A DNA stretch of 64,000 bases, from assembly GCF_003606285.1 (NCBI RefSeq), contig NZ_CP028884.1, forward strand, positions 868,001-932,000, in the 5' to 3' direction. This DNA is from Borrelia turcica IST7 (GTDB lineage Bacteria > Spirochaetota > Spirochaetia > Borreliales > Borreliaceae). Position numbers and translations under genes: made by a program. The notes below the pieces were generated by a model, which worked only from the letters and a program-made list of their open reading frames with translations, had not been told where the DNA came from and did not search any database. Below, piece by piece: positions 33,735 to 44,537 of this stretch (within the stretch, counting starts at the first letter, position 1; each line of letters starts with the position of its first letter).

Positions 33735-36224
33735 TTAGAAAAAAACATTTAATTTTTTATAAACTTTATTTATTGTGGGTTTTATTGCAGCAAGTTTATT
33801 AATATGTGCTTGGTTGTCAATTAGGCTTTTTATACTATCCATTGATTCTTCAATTGCTATTATGAAGCTCTTTTGAGGTTTTAACCAAAAATTGTCAGAG
33901 TAATCACTTCTAAGTGATAAAAAGAGTACGGACTTTTTATTTGGATGTTGAACAAAATGCATGGTGCATTCTAAGATGTTTTTGACCTTATTAATTTCAT
34001 TAATATTTATATTAGTATTTTCATATTTTTCTATAAGTGTCCAATTTGACCCCATATTAGTTACTATGCTTATAATTTCTATTAATTTTTTACTTTTAAA
34101 TATTACTAAATCTTTATGTATTAATTTTATATGAATTTTTTTAGTTGCTTGTTCTTCTGCATTTGTTAAGCCCTTTAAAGATAATTCTTTAGCTTCCTTT
34201 AAGGTAAGAGTTATAAATTGAATGTTGTTTTCATTTTGAATATTGAATTTCTTTTGACCAATAGTGATTCCATTTTCTAATAAAAGTTTTTTTTCTTTTT
34301 TTGATGTACTCTTGTGAGTTTTATTTAAACTTTTATTTTCTTGTGAATGTTTTTTTTGTTTATTTTCTTCAAAGTCAATATCATTTATCCATTCTTTCTT
34401 AAGTACTCCAATTGACCTAGCATATCTTTTAGTTGTTTCTATTATTTCACCTGCAACAAAGTATTTTACAGAGTCTATATTAATAAGTGACCCAGGATGT
34501 ATTACTACATTTTGGGCTTTTATTGTTTTGTATTTATTTTTTGAAGTTTTAAAGCAAATATAGTCTTTCATGCCTCTCATTATAGATTTTAAATAACCTT
34601 CGTTGTCAATTTCAGGTTTGTGTGCTATTGGGATGTTAAATCTACTTACAATATTTTCAAGTTGTTTTTGTACATTAATAATTTCTTCAAGGCCTTGCAA
34701 GTCTAAATAATTTTCTTTAGCAAAGTCTTCTTTGTTTAAAGCTTTTTTGTAGTCTTCAAATATTTTAATAAATCCCATTAAGTCTCCTAATGGATTTTTA
34801 TATTTTAAATGAGCTTGCCTAGCTTCTATTTCTTCGTTTTGAGGTAGCAAAAAAACTCCACTTGTAGAAAGGAACGACAAACCAATTGTAGTTGGGTATA
34901 TTGCTTGTTGATAGTTAATCATTGCTTCAACCAAAGCCCTTGAATGTATTGGTATTAGAGGGAATATGATCATGTACTTCCCAATTTCTGTAAGCTCGTT
35001 TTTGTCATTTATTGCATCTAAGGATTTTAGTATTTCACTTGCTGTTTGAATAGATTTAATGGAAGGCTTTGAGATAAATTCAAACTTTGTAAAATTTTTA
35101 ATTCCAATATCTGCCATCCTTAATATTACTTCAGATAAATCTGTTCTATATATTTCTTCCTTTTGATATTCGTCTCTTAGTTGATATTCATCTCTTCTGT
35201 ATAGCCTGTAGCATGTTCCCTTTGAAAGTCGTCCTGCTCTTCCTGCTCTCTGCGTTGCTGATGATTTTGAGATTGGGACCTCTTGGAGTGAGTAAGTATG
35301 CGTTTTCATCTGGAATCTATTTGTTTTTACTTTTCCGCTATCAATTACTATTTTAATATTTTCAATTGTAATTGAAGTTTCTGCAATGTTTGTTGATACT
35401 ATTATTTTCCTTTTATTCTTAGGTGTTGGCATAAAGATTTGTTCTTGTGCTTCTTTTGCCATTCGACCATATAAAGGTAAAATGATTAAGTCTTTCTTTA
35501 AGTTTAATTCATGAATTTCTTTTATTGTTTCTTTTATTTCCTTCTCGCCAGATAAAAATATAAGGATGTCACCTTCTTGTTTACCTTTAATTATACTACT
35601 AATTATTTCTTTTATTTTGAGTATCATTCCCTTTGATGTATTAAGTAAAGGAGGATTATATATTATTTGTACAGGATAAGTAATTGTTTCTATGTTAAGT
35701 ATTGGTGCGTTGTTAAAATATTTTGAAAATATTTGTGTATTTATCGTGGCAGATGAAATTATAACTTTAAAATCGTCTCTTTTTTTTAAGATATCCTTAA
35801 TAAGGCCTAGTATGAAGTCTATATTTAAACTTCTCTCATGTGCTTCATCTATTATAATTACATCATATTCATAAAGCAATGTGTCTTTTTTTAGCTCTTG
35901 TAAGAGTACACCATCAGTCATTAATTTAATTTTGGTTTTAGAGCTTATAATTTCTTGAAATCTTATCTTGTAGCCTACTTCTTCTCCAACATTTACTCCA
36001 ATATGTTTTGCAATGTATTCTGCTATTGATACAGTGGCTATTCTTCTAGGTTGTGTTACACCAATTTTGCCAAGCTTTGCAAACCCTGCTTCATATATTA
36101 TTCTTGGTATTTGAGTGGTTTTACCGCTTCCTGTTGGACTTTCTACTATTAAAACATTATTTGATTTTAATAGTAGAATGAGTTCATCTTTATATTTGTA
36201 AATAGGAAGTTCGAAATCATTCAT
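33735..36224 (-). CDS. hrpA: DEAH-box RNA helicase HrpA
   Basis: An 829-residue ATP-dependent RNA helicase. The motifs run in order: I ESPTGSGKTTQIPRI, II IIIDEAHERSLN, III ISSATINTQIF, V VSTNIAETSITI, VI ATQRAGRAGR, followed by HA2/winged-helix and OB-like C-terminal regions. It is shorter than the E. coli protein of about 1300 residues, lacking the long C-terminal extension. In B. burgdorferi the homologue is reported to affect gene expression and infectivity. It starts 3 bases after topA and is cotranscribed with it. Confidence 0.93.
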   Translation of the reverse strand: MNDFELPIYKYKDELILLLKSNNVLIVESPTGSGKTTQIPRIIYEAGFAKLGKIGVTQPRRIATVSIAEYIAKHIGVNVGEEVGYKIRFQEIISSKTKIKLMTDGVLLQELKKDTLLYEYDVIIIDEAHERSLNIDFILGLIKDILKKRDDFKVIISSATINTQIFSKYFNNAPILNIETITYPVQIIYNPPLLNTSKGMILKIKEIISSIIKGKQEGDILIFLSGEKEIKETIKEIHELNLKKDLIILPLYGRMAKEAQEQIFMPTPKNKRKIIVSTNIAETSITIENIKIVIDSGKVKTNRFQMKTHTYSLQEVPISKSSATQRAGRAGRLSKGTCYRLYRRDEYQLRDEYQKEEIYRTDLSEVILRMADIGIKNFTKFEFISKPSIKSIQTASEILKSLDAINDKNELTEIGKYMIIFPLIPIHSRALVEAMINYQQAIYPTTIGLSFLSTSGVFLLPQNEEIEARQAHLKYKNPLGDLMGFIKIFEDYKKALNKEDFAKENYLDLQGLEEIINVQKQLENIVSRFNIPIAHKPEIDNEGYLKSIMRGMKDYICFKTSKNKYKTIKAQNVVIHPGSLINIDSVKYFVAGEIIETTKRYARSIGVLKKEWINDIDFEENKQKKHSQENKSLNKTHKSTSKKEKKLLLENGITIGQKKFNIQNENNIQFITLTLKEAKELSLKGLTNAEEQATKKIHIKLIHKDLVIFKSKKLIEIISIVTNMGSNWTLIEKYENTNININEINKVKNILECTMHFVQHPNKKSVLFLSLRSDYSDNFWLKPQKSFIIAIEESMDSIKSLIDNQAHINKLAAIKPTINKVYKKLNVFF

Positions 36225-36227
36225 GCT

Positions 36228-38765
36228 CTACATTAACCCAAAAACATAAGTTGCATCTATTTGATTAAGATCAATGTTAGTGGGTAAATCAACCTTTTTT
36301 CTCTTAATTTTAGCATAGAATTTATCGTTTTGTTTGTAAATGTAAATTTTATTGCTAACTTTATTTTTTGATAAGGGTATTGATTTTACAATAATTCCGT
36401 TTTTTTCTAATTTTGCATCTAAAAGTTTAATAGATTCTTCTAGTGTTATTTCATAAGCTTTTATATCTTTTTTGAGTGGGCATATTATGCTGTTAGTTTC
36501 AGTTTTAATGTAATCTCCAAAAATTCCAGTTGTAGCAATTATTTTTTCATTGGTTTTTGGATACTCTCCAATTACTTTTGGAAGTGAAAGTAGCTTAAGT
36601 GCTATATCTAGGTTTATATTTTCGTATTCTATGTGTTTAGCTGATACCTTTTTAGCTTTAATTATTTTAGGTTTTTTGAGTTTTCCAGTCTTTGTGAACT
36701 CTTGTGGAGCATGAATATCCTCTCCAAGTTGGATAAGACCTCCATATTTTGAGTTTTTATATATTACATTAAGTCCTGTTTCAGGATCAATTCCTAGTAT
36801 GTTAGGTTGTGTTTCTTTTTCTTCTATTATTTTTTTTATTTCTTCTTCTTTATATAAACTTTCTAAGGGAGTTGTAATATTAATAGAATAATTATTGCCG
36901 TTAGAAATTAGATAAGGTCCAAATTTTCCAATGTTTATTGCATAACCAAATGCCTTATCATTTTTATATTCATAAACTGTTCTAAATTCTCCGGCACTAA
37001 TAATGGGATCTATTTTATCTACTGTATTCTTAAGACCTTCTTCTCCGTTGTAGAATTGACTTAAATATTTTATTTTATCTAATTTCCCTATTGCGATTTT
37101 ATCTAGGTTTTCTTCCATGTAGGATGTAAATTTTGATTCAATTAATAATGGAAAATATTTTTCTAAAAGCTTTACAACAGCAGCTCCTTTTATTGTTGGT
37201 ATTAGTGTATTATTTTGCTTAAAAACATATTCTCTTTCAAGAAGTGTTGAGATTATAGTTGAATAAGTGGAGGGACGTCCTATGCCTTCTTTTTCAAGTT
37301 TTTGTACAAGTGTTGCCTCTGTATATCTGAATGGAGGTTTTGTTTCATGTTCTTCTGGTTTTATGCCTAATATCACAAACTTATCGCCTTCTTTAATTAG
37401 AGAAAAATCTATAGTACTGTTTTCGTAAGGTTCTCTACTGTTTTTAAGAAACCCGTCAAAAATTATTTTTGTAAAACTTGATTTAAAGGTTAAATCTTTA
37501 TATTTAAATGTTATTTTAATAACTTCTTTTACGGCATCTGTCATCATTGATTCAATAGTTCTATCCCATATTATTTTGTATATTTCTCTAGCAGTTTCGC
37601 TTTCTGTTTTTATGCTTTGAGGGGGAGTAAACATTTCAGAAGGTCTTATGGCTTCATGTGCATCTTGAGCCATTTTTGCTTTAGAATATACTCGATCATT
37701 CACTTCTACGTATTTTTCTCCATATTTTTCTTTTATAATAGTTTTGATTTTTTCTCTTGCACTTTTTGCAATACTATAGGAGTCTGTTCTCATATAGGTT
37801 ATGTAACCACTCTCATATAACTTTTGTGCGTAACTCATAATTTGTTTGGTGCTTATTTTGAGTCGCCTATTTACTTCTTGTTGAAGTGAGGATGTAATGA
37901 ATGGTCTAGGAGGAGCTTGTCTTATCTCTTTTGTCTCAATTGAAATTACTTCTATTTCCTTTGCCTTCTTTAATTCCTTTACAAGTGTATCCATTAATGT
38001 TTTGTCTATTAAAATTGTTTTATCAGGGTCTTGTAAAAATCCTGTATCATTTATAAAATCTTTGCTTTCAGCTACATTTTTATTTCCAATCTTGTCTATG
38101 ATTGTTTCAATCTGAATATCATTTTTGCTATGTCTACATTCAAGTGAAATTGAGTAGTAATTGGCTTTTTTAAAATTTATTCTTGTCGTTTCCTTTTCTA
38201 TGATTAACTTAAGTCCAACAGATTGTACTCTACCCGCAGAGAGTCCATAAGCAATTTTTTTCCAAAGTAAAGGAGATATTGTGTACCCATAAAGTCTGTC
38301 TAATATTCTTCTTGTTTCTCCGGCATTAACAAGATCCATATCAATTTTTCTTGTATTTTTAAGTGACTCAATGATTGCGCTTTTTGTAATTTCATGAAAT
38401 ACCATTCTTTTGTAATTTTTAAGTTTTAAAACTTCTTTTAGATGAAATGCAATTGTTTCTCCCTCTCTATCTTGGTCAGTAGCAAGGTATATTTCATTTT
38501 TTCCTTTTATGAGGTTTTTAAGCTTTTCAATTATTATTCTTTTATTGTATGGAATGATATAAAGAGGCTTAAAATCATGTTTATAATCTATAGATAAGGT
38601 AGCCCATTCAAATTTTTTATACTCTTCAGGTATTTCTTTAGCACTATTTGGTAAATCTCTTATGTGTCCTATACACGCTTCTACTAAAAATGAGTTATCA
38701 AGGTATTTCTTTATTGTTATTGCTTTTGTAGGTGATTCTACTATTATCAATTTTTCTTGTTGCAT
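36228..38765 (-). CDS. topA: DNA topoisomerase I
   Basis: A type IA topoisomerase of 845 residues that relaxes negative supercoils. The Toprim domain has [17 protein letters not shown] and the acidic ATDQDREGE. The active-site Tyr is in [12 protein letters not shown] (near residue 324). The C-terminal part (after about 590) contains repeated non-zinc domains ([33 protein letters not shown]) rather than Cys4 zinc fingers. AAGGGAATT precedes the ATG. It is divergent from sbcD and upstream of hrpA. Confidence 0.96.
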   Translation of the reverse strand: MQQEKLIIVESPTKAITIKKYLDNSFLVEACIGHIRDLPNSAKEIPEEYKKFEWATLSIDYKHDFKPLYIIPYNKRIIIEKLKNLIKGKNEIYLATDQDREGETIAFHLKEVLKLKNYKRMVFHEITKSAIIESLKNTRKIDMDLVNAGETRRILDRLYGYTISPLLWKKIAYGLSAGRVQSVGLKLIIEKETTRINFKKANYYSISLECRHSKNDIQIETIIDKIGNKNVAESKDFINDTGFLQDPDKTILIDKTLMDTLVKELKKAKEIEVISIETKEIRQAPPRPFITSSLQQEVNRRLKISTKQIMSYAQKLYESGYITYMRTDSYSIAKSAREKIKTIIKEKYGEKYVEVNDRVYSKAKMAQDAHEAIRPSEMFTPPQSIKTESETAREIYKIIWDRTIESMMTDAVKEVIKITFKYKDLTFKSSFTKIIFDGFLKNSREPYENSTIDFSLIKEGDKFVILGIKPEEHETKPPFRYTEATLVQKLEKEGIGRPSTYSTIISTLLEREYVFKQNNTLIPTIKGAAVVKLLEKYFPLLIESKFTSYMEENLDKIAIGKLDKIKYLSQFYNGEEGLKNTVDKIDPIISAGEFRTVYEYKNDKAFGYAINIGKFGPYLISNGNNYSINITTPLESLYKEEEIKKIIEEKETQPNILGIDPETGLNVIYKNSKYGGLIQLGEDIHAPQEFTKTGKLKKPKIIKAKKVSAKHIEYENINLDIALKLLSLPKVIGEYPKTNEKIIATTGIFGDYIKTETNSIICPLKKDIKAYEITLEESIKLLDAKLEKNGIIVKSIPLSKNKVSNKIYIYKQNDKFYAKIKRKKVDLPTNIDLNQIDATYVFGLM

Positions 38766-38838
38766 AATTCCCTTATATTTTTATAATATAACATAATGTA
38801 TAAATTGTTATAATCTTTAAGAAAAATAATGTGTATTG
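38766..38838. promoter_or_regulatory. AT-rich divergent control region, topA/sbcD
   Basis: A gap of 73 AT-rich bases carries TATAAT-like boxes on both strands (plus strand 38809-38814 for sbcD; several candidates for topA around 38781-38790). No clear -35 is seen for either. The region must contain both promoters. Confidence 0.4.
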
Positions 38839-40071
38839 ATGAATAGTTATAGGGCTTTGCATACATCTGACTGGCATATTGGGAAGAAGATTGGGCATTT
38901 TTCTCGAATTGATGAACAACAAAAATTTTTAAATTTTTTATTGGAATTTGTTAAGAATGAAAAGATTGATCTTTTGCTTATTGCTGGTGATATTTACGAT
39001 TCAAAGAGGCCAGGACTTGAAGAACAAAAGTTAATAAATGATTTTTTTTATGAATTATCTTTTACCTCTTGTAAATGGTGTGTATTGATTGCGGGAAACC
39101 ATGATAAGAAAGAGTATTTTAGTATTAATAAAAAGATATTCTCAAGGTTTAATTTTTTTTTAATAACAGAAGATGAGCTTGTTGATCAAGTAATCTTTTT
39201 AAAAGACGGTGGTGATGTTCAATTTATTATTGTCTGTATCCCTCATATCAATGAGAGGCTTATTTTAAATCAAGATTATGGGGACATGGAGCTTAATAGC
39301 GATGTATTCCTGCGAAAACTTGAATATGCTTATCGAGATAAAATAGCAAATATTGTTAATTCTCTTGATGATAAGTACCATAGTGTTCCTAAGATTTTGA
39401 TTGCACATTCTTTTTTTTGTAGTAGAAGAAGTGTTAGTAGCATTGGGAATAGTTCTATTCTTCCTGTTAGTGTTTTTGGAGATAGTTTCTCTTATGTTGC
39501 ACTTGGCCATCTACATGATTTTAGGAAATTGAAGGCTAATGTTGTTTATTCAGGATCACCTATTCAGTATTCATTTGATGAGAATAAAAGAAAATATATT
39601 AATATTTTGCTTTTCAATGACAGTAAATTAGTTTCGCAAGATAAGGTTTTACTTCCTGTGTTTGGTGAGTTGCATTTTTTACAAGGTTCTTTTAATGAGG
39701 TTGTGAGTGGATTATATAAGATAAAAAGAAAGCTTTCATGTCTTTGCTACTTAAAAATTGAGCTTAAGGAGAGAATAGAAGCTGAATTTGAAGAACAGAT
39801 TTATAGTTTAGCAAAATCAAGTTTGATTAAAATATTTGATATTTATTATCAGTTATTAAACTTAGAAGAGAACTCTGCGGAACAAGGTAAAAAATTAATT
39901 AGTAAGGACGAGGTATTAAGTAGGGATGAAAAGTATTTTTTCCAAGAAAAATTAAAAAGAGATATTATTAATGGTTTTAGAAGGGGGAGCAGATTTAAGG
40001 AAGAAGAACTTATTGCTCTTTTTGAAGAAATATTACTTAAGGGAAGAGCAGGGGAATATGAGAATAAATAA
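38839..40071 (+). CDS. sbcD: SbcD (Mre11-type) nuclease subunit
   Basis: A metallophosphoesterase of 410 residues, the nuclease partner of SbcC. Metal-binding motifs are ALHTSDWHIGKK, IAGDIYDSKRPG, IAGNHDKKEYF, LIAHSFF and ALGHLHDFRK, in the expected order. The C-terminal capping region binds SbcC. The ATG at 38839 is preferred to the TTG just before it. It overlaps sbcC by 14 bases. The complex processes hairpins and double-strand ends, which is of interest because Borrelia replicons end in closed hairpin telomeres. Confidence 0.94.
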   Translation: MNSYRALHTSDWHIGKKIGHFSRIDEQQKFLNFLLEFVKNEKIDLLLIAGDIYDSKRPGLEEQKLINDFFYELSFTSCKWCVLIAGNHDKKEYFSINKKIFSRFNFFLITEDELVDQVIFLKDGGDVQFIIVCIPHINERLILNQDYGDMELNSDVFLRKLEYAYRDKIANIVNSLDDKYHSVPKILIAHSFFCSRRSVSSIGNSSILPVSVFGDSFSYVALGHLHDFRKLKANVVYSGSPIQYSFDENKRKYINILLFNDSKLVSQDKVLLPVFGELHFLQGSFNEVVSGLYKIKRKLSCLCYLKIELKERIEAEFEEQIYSLAKSSLIKIFDIYYQLLNLEENSAEQGKKLISKDEVLSRDEKYFFQEKLKRDIINGFRRGSRFKEEELIALFEEILLKGRAGEYENK

Positions 40072-42901
40072 GCTTATATTTAAAAATATTGCTTCTTATA
40101 AAGGAGAATATGAGATAAATTTTGATGTCCCTGTTTTAAAAAATTCTGGAATTTTTTTGATTTCTGGAAATACGGGATCTGGTAAGAGTACCATTCTTGA
40201 CTGCATAACTCTTGCGCTTTATGCACGAGTATATAGACTTGATAAGAATATTTCAGATGCAATTTCTAAAGGGTTTGATAATGCTTATGTTAGACTTACT
40301 TTTACTGTTTCTGGAAAAATATATGAATCATTCATTGAACTTAATATAAAGCAAAAAGAGACTCCTAAAAATATGTTACTAAGGAGCCTTAGTGATAGTA
40401 GTTATATTGAAAATAGAGAAGATGTTTTAGCTTATATAAGGAATCTTTGTAGATTAAATTTTGAGCAGTTTTGTCAGACTGTTATATTACCGCAAGGTAA
40501 TTTCCAAGAGTTTTTAACTTCAAAACCAAAAAGTAAGACAGGAATAATTGATAATATTTTTAATTTAAAAAAGTATGATGATATAGAAGTTTTTTTGAAG
40601 AGAGAACTTGAATTGACAAATTTGAATAGAGAGAAATTGGAATTTGTAGAATCAGAAGAGAAAAGTAGAATAGAGAACAATAACAGTAAGTTAAATGAAT
40701 TAACTAATTTTTTGGATTTGGTTGATATCAAAAAGTTAAAAAGAAGACTTGAGAAGATTTATAAATTAATATTTATTTGCGACAAAATAGTAAAGAACAA
40801 TCAAAAGTATTTAGATATAGAGAATAGAATAGATAATTTAGAGTTAGAATTATCTTCTAAAATTAAGAGTAAAGAGAGTTTAAATTATGGATATTCTTTA
40901 CATGAAAACAACAGAGTAAAGGTAGAAGAAAGTCTTAAATTTTACAATTCTTGTGAATTTTTAGATTTAGAAGATTTTATTAAAAGGCAAAGTGAGCTTC
41001 TTAATGATAAGAATAGGTTTTTATTGAAGCTTGCAGATGTTCAAAGAGATTTAGAAGAATTAAAATATTTGAACTTAGATAGTCTTAATTTTAGTTATAT
41101 AAAAGAATTATATTATGAAAATATTCTTTTTTCTGAGGTGAATTTTGACGAGAGTGCATATGAGAAATTGAATATAGAAAAAAGCCAATTGGAAGAGAAA
41201 AGAGAAGAGCTATTAGCGGAGCAGGCTAGAAAAAATGAAGAGCTTAAAAGTATTACTTTAGAAGAAGTAAAATTTGATTTTGATAAGTATATTTATTATG
41301 AGGCATTAAAATTATTTAGGTGTTTTAATGAAGAGTTGATATTAAAATATAGGTATGAGTTAGAGTTATTTATAGAGTCAAATGATGATACATTACAAAA
41401 TGTTGACATCAATATTAAAATAGATTTGTATAGAAAATTCTTAAAAGATTTGGGTAATAATAGAGAATCTATTGAAAAAGATATAGAGAATCTTAAGTTT
41501 CTTGAAGATGCATATAAGATGTACCAAGGAAAGGAACAATTAAGAACTAGCAGCCTAGGTTATCTTTTAGAGCTAAACACGAGACTTCAGATTTTACAAT
41601 CTAAATTGGATACTATTAATGCAGGTATATTGCACGAAAGGGAAAATAAAATCAAATGGGAAACTCAAATTACAGAATTTAATAAGAAGAATACAGAAAT
41701 TTTAAAAAGGATTGGTATCAATCTATTTAATAGATATATAGATTATTATGATAAAAATAAGATTTTGATTTTTGAAGATAAGCTTAGAGAAGTTGAACTT
41801 TTAAAATCAACCTTAAGTGATTTAAATTCGAAAATTGCTTTAAAAGAAGTAGAACTGGAAGAAAATTTAGATAAGATAAAAAATTTATTATCTTATCTAA
41901 ATTTAAGTATGAGCATGGAAAATCCTATTTTATTGGAAAAAGAATTTGAAAAATTTTTAAGTGATAAAATGAAAAAGGAGTATGAGTATTTAAAAGTAGA
42001 TTCAATTTTGAGTAATATAAACAACTCAAAGCTTAGACTTGAAAGTCAAATTGAGCTTATGGATCAAAGTATAGTAAGAATGAGAGGGGAACTTAAGGAT
42101 GAATTAAATGAATTTACTACTAATTTGCTAGATTTCAAAGAATCAATGGAAAGTAATTTTGATGAAGGGGATATTTTTTCTTTTGAGTCTTTGAAACCTA
42201 GTAGGGACAGTTTGGATTATTTTTTAAAGTTGAAATCTAATTTTATGTCTAAAATTGAGATAATATCCAAGGATATTAGTCAGTATGAGTCAAGCTTTTT
42301 GAATTTACAGACTTTAAAGGAAGAGCTCTATAAACAAAACATTAATTTAGAGAATATTCAGAGGGAATTAAGCAGTTTAAACGAAAGAAATGAAAAGCTG
42401 GAAATTTTAAAGAAAGTTGTGACTACTTCTCCTAGCTTAAAGTATTATGTTCAAAGTTTTTTAATTGAAGAAATATTAAACATGTCAAATAAAAGATATT
42501 TGAACGTTATTCTTCCTGATTTTGAGCTTCAAATTAATACAGAGAGTAAAGATTTTGATTTTTTAGTTAAAAGCAGAAGAGATGGAGGTATGGCTCGCAG
42601 TGTAAAAACTCTTTCTGGAGGTGAGAAGTTTCTTGTCTCTTTGTCACTCTCTCTAGCACTCTCAGATATGATAAGAGATAGTGAACTTAAAATAGAAGCA
42701 TTTTTTCTTGATGAGGGCTTTGGAAGTCTTGATGAGGATACTTTAAAAATGGTTATTCCAAAAATTTCTGATTTTCAACGCGTTGATGGGCGTCAGATAG
42801 GTATAATCTCTCATGTTGCTTATTTGAAGGAAGAGATTAAAGCAAAAATAATCATAAGTAAGATATCAAAAATATCTAATATTGCTATAGAAAGTTTGTA
42901 A
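40058..42901 (+). CDS. sbcC: SbcC (Rad50-type) ATPase subunit
   Basis: A protein of 947 residues with an ATPase split by a long coiled coil. The N-terminal half has the P-loop SGNTGSGKSTILDCITLALY and the Q-loop region FCQTVILPQGNFQEFL. The coiled coil runs from about 190 to 800. The C-terminal half has the signature LSGGEKFLVSLSLSLALS and Walker B AFFLDEGFGSLD. I see no clear CxxC zinc hook in the middle of the coiled coil. ATG 40058, preceded by AGGGGAAT, is chosen as the start. Confidence 0.94.
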   Translation: MRINKLIFKNIASYKGEYEINFDVPVLKNSGIFLISGNTGSGKSTILDCITLALYARVYRLDKNISDAISKGFDNAYVRLTFTVSGKIYESFIELNIKQKETPKNMLLRSLSDSSYIENREDVLAYIRNLCRLNFEQFCQTVILPQGNFQEFLTSKPKSKTGIIDNIFNLKKYDDIEVFLKRELELTNLNREKLEFVESEEKSRIENNNSKLNELTNFLDLVDIKKLKRRLEKIYKLIFICDKIVKNNQKYLDIENRIDNLELELSSKIKSKESLNYGYSLHENNRVKVEESLKFYNSCEFLDLEDFIKRQSELLNDKNRFLLKLADVQRDLEELKYLNLDSLNFSYIKELYYENILFSEVNFDESAYEKLNIEKSQLEEKREELLAEQARKNEELKSITLEEVKFDFDKYIYYEALKLFRCFNEELILKYRYELELFIESNDDTLQNVDINIKIDLYRKFLKDLGNNRESIEKDIENLKFLEDAYKMYQGKEQLRTSSLGYLLELNTRLQILQSKLDTINAGILHERENKIKWETQITEFNKKNTEILKRIGINLFNRYIDYYDKNKILIFEDKLREVELLKSTLSDLNSKIALKEVELEENLDKIKNLLSYLNLSMSMENPILLEKEFEKFLSDKMKKEYEYLKVDSILSNINNSKLRLESQIELMDQSIVRMRGELKDELNEFTTNLLDFKESMESNFDEGDIFSFESLKPSRDSLDYFLKLKSNFMSKIEIISKDISQYESSFLNLQTLKEELYKQNINLENIQRELSSLNERNEKLEILKKVVTTSPSLKYYVQSFLIEEILNMSNKRYLNVILPDFELQINTESKDFDFLVKSRRDGGMARSVKTLSGGEKFLVSLSLSLALSDMIRDSELKIEAFFLDEGFGSLDEDTLKMVIPKISDFQRVDGRQIGIISHVAYLKEEIKAKIIISKISKISNIAIESL

Positions 42902-42948
42902 TTTTTTATTATATAATTAATTTAAATTTTTAAAAATATGGAGTTTAT

Positions 42949-43887
42949 ATGGAACGCTATTTGGCAATTGATGTTGGAGGTACTAGTACTAAGTATTCTT
43001 TAGCAGATAGTGGAGGCAATTTTCTTGATAAGCATGAAGTTGAGTCGGGCACTACTCCTGATGAACAAGTTGGTATTTTAGTTAATATAATTAACGCTTA
43101 TAAAAAAGATGAAAATATTAAGGGTGCTGCGATTTGCATGCCTGGATTTGTTGACCCTAAAGGAATTGTAATTAGAGTAAATGCCATTAAGGGATTTATT
43201 AATTATCCTTTAAAAGAAAAGCTTAAAGCTTTAACAGGTGTTAATGTTGAACTTGAAAATGATGCTAATTGTGTTGCTTTAGCTGAGAAATACAAAGGTA
43301 ATGCTATTTATTCTAATGATTTTATTGCTTTGACTCTTGGAACAGGCATTGGTGCTGGAATATTTATGAATGGAAAACTTTTAAGAGGATATTCTTTTAT
43401 GTCCGGTGAGATCGGGTTTATGATTACTAGGGGACTTGAAAATAATATTCCTTTTAACTGCAGGTGGGAGTCTATAGCCTCTGTTGCAGCTTTAAGAAAG
43501 AGAGTAGCGGAGCGCTTAGAAAAGGACTTGAATGAAGTTTCTGGAGAATATATTTTTGAACTTGCTAGTGCCGGTAATGTTCATGCTAGGAATGAAGTTG
43601 ATAGATTTTTTGAAACTTTATCATTTGGAATTTTTAATTTAACTTTTGTTTTAAATCCTGAGAAAATTTTAATTGGAGGCGGAATAAGTTCAAGACCTGA
43701 TTTGATAAGTAATATATATAAAAAATTAGAAAATTTATGGTCTTTGGAATTGGCTAGTATTTATGATAATGATATAAAGAAGCTTGTGAGACTTGAGACA
43801 ACTAAGTTTAATAATGATTCTGGTAAAATAGGAGCATTATATCATTATTTTGTTGAAAATAAATTGTTATGTAATTTAGGCATTTAG
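42949..43887 (+). CDS. ROK-family sugar kinase
   Basis: A 312-residue ROK protein with no N-terminal helix-turn-helix, so a kinase rather than a repressor. It has the ATP motif AIDVGGTSTKYSLAD, the catalytic ENDANCVALAE, and TLGTGIGAGIFMNGKLLRG. The Cys-rich zinc motif common in ROK kinases (CxCGxxGCxE) is not present at the expected place (GEIGFMITRGL onward). Glucose, N-acetylglucosamine or N-acetylmannosamine are candidate substrates. It begins a new unit with TATAAT at about 42910 and is followed directly by cutC and glgP. Confidence 0.85.
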   Translation: MERYLAIDVGGTSTKYSLADSGGNFLDKHEVESGTTPDEQVGILVNIINAYKKDENIKGAAICMPGFVDPKGIVIRVNAIKGFINYPLKEKLKALTGVNVELENDANCVALAEKYKGNAIYSNDFIALTLGTGIGAGIFMNGKLLRGYSFMSGEIGFMITRGLENNIPFNCRWESIASVAALRKRVAERLEKDLNEVSGEYIFELASAGNVHARNEVDRFFETLSFGIFNLTFVLNPEKILIGGGISSRPDLISNIYKKLENLWSLELASIYDNDIKKLVRLETTKFNNDSGKIGALYHYFVENKLLCNLGI

Positions 43888-44511
43888 ATGATCAGAGAGG
43901 CATGCGTTTTTAATATAGATGAAGCTATGACTTCTTTTAAACTTGGTGCTAATAGGATTGAGCTTTGTGAAAATACAAATTGTGGGGGAACTACACCTTC
44001 TTATGGTACCATAAAGATTTTAAAGGAAAATCTGAGGATTCCTATTGCTGTAATGATTAGACCGAGATGTGGAGATTTTGTGTATTCTAATTTGGAATTT
44101 CAAGCTATGAAGGAAGATATTAAGGTTTGTAAGAGTCTTGGAGTAGAGGGTGTTGTTTTTGGGATCTTAGATGATGAGAATGAGATTGATATAGCTAGAA
44201 CTAGAGAGCTATTAGGTTTATCTAAGCCTTTAAAAGTAACTTTTCATAAGGCAATTGATAATACTTGTGATATTAGGGCTTCTGTATCAAAACTTATGGA
44301 CATTGGTGTGCATAGAATATTGACTTCAGGTGGAGCATTTAGGGCAGAGGATTCTCTTATCTTATTGAAAGAATTAATATTAATGACGGAAAATAAATTA
44401 GAAATTGTTGTAGCTGGAAAGGTGACTAAGCAAAATATAGATAGCATTGATTCTATTTTAGGCGCTAGAGCTTATCATGGGAAATTGATTGTTGGTGATT
44501 TAAATTTGTAA
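43888..44511 (+). CDS. cutC: CutC-family TIM-barrel protein
   Basis: A CutC-like protein of 207 residues, with its ATG immediately after the ROK stop. Family motifs are GANRIELCENTNCGGTTPSYG, reading into IPIAVMIRPRCGDF, VTFHKAIDN and HRILTSGG. It is somewhat shorter than typical (about 240-250 residues) at the C-terminus. CutC was named for copper homeostasis in E. coli, but that role is disputed, and the enzyme activity is unknown. Sitting between a sugar kinase and glycogen phosphorylase, a carbohydrate role is worth considering; this is inference. Confidence 0.85.
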   Translation: MIREACVFNIDEAMTSFKLGANRIELCENTNCGGTTPSYGTIKILKENLRIPIAVMIRPRCGDFVYSNLEFQAMKEDIKVCKSLGVEGVVFGILDDENEIDIARTRELLGLSKPLKVTFHKAIDNTCDIRASVSKLMDIGVHRILTSGGAFRAEDSLILLKELILMTENKLEIVVAGKVTKQNIDSIDSILGARAYHGKLIVGDLNL

Positions 44512-44537
44512 TTGTTAAGGTGGAGGTTAAGTAAATT

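Noticed and set aside
40058-42901. Reading SbcC as an SMC protein
   Set aside because: The signature LSGGEKFLVSLSLSLALS, the partner sbcD and the length fit SbcC/Rad50, not SMC.
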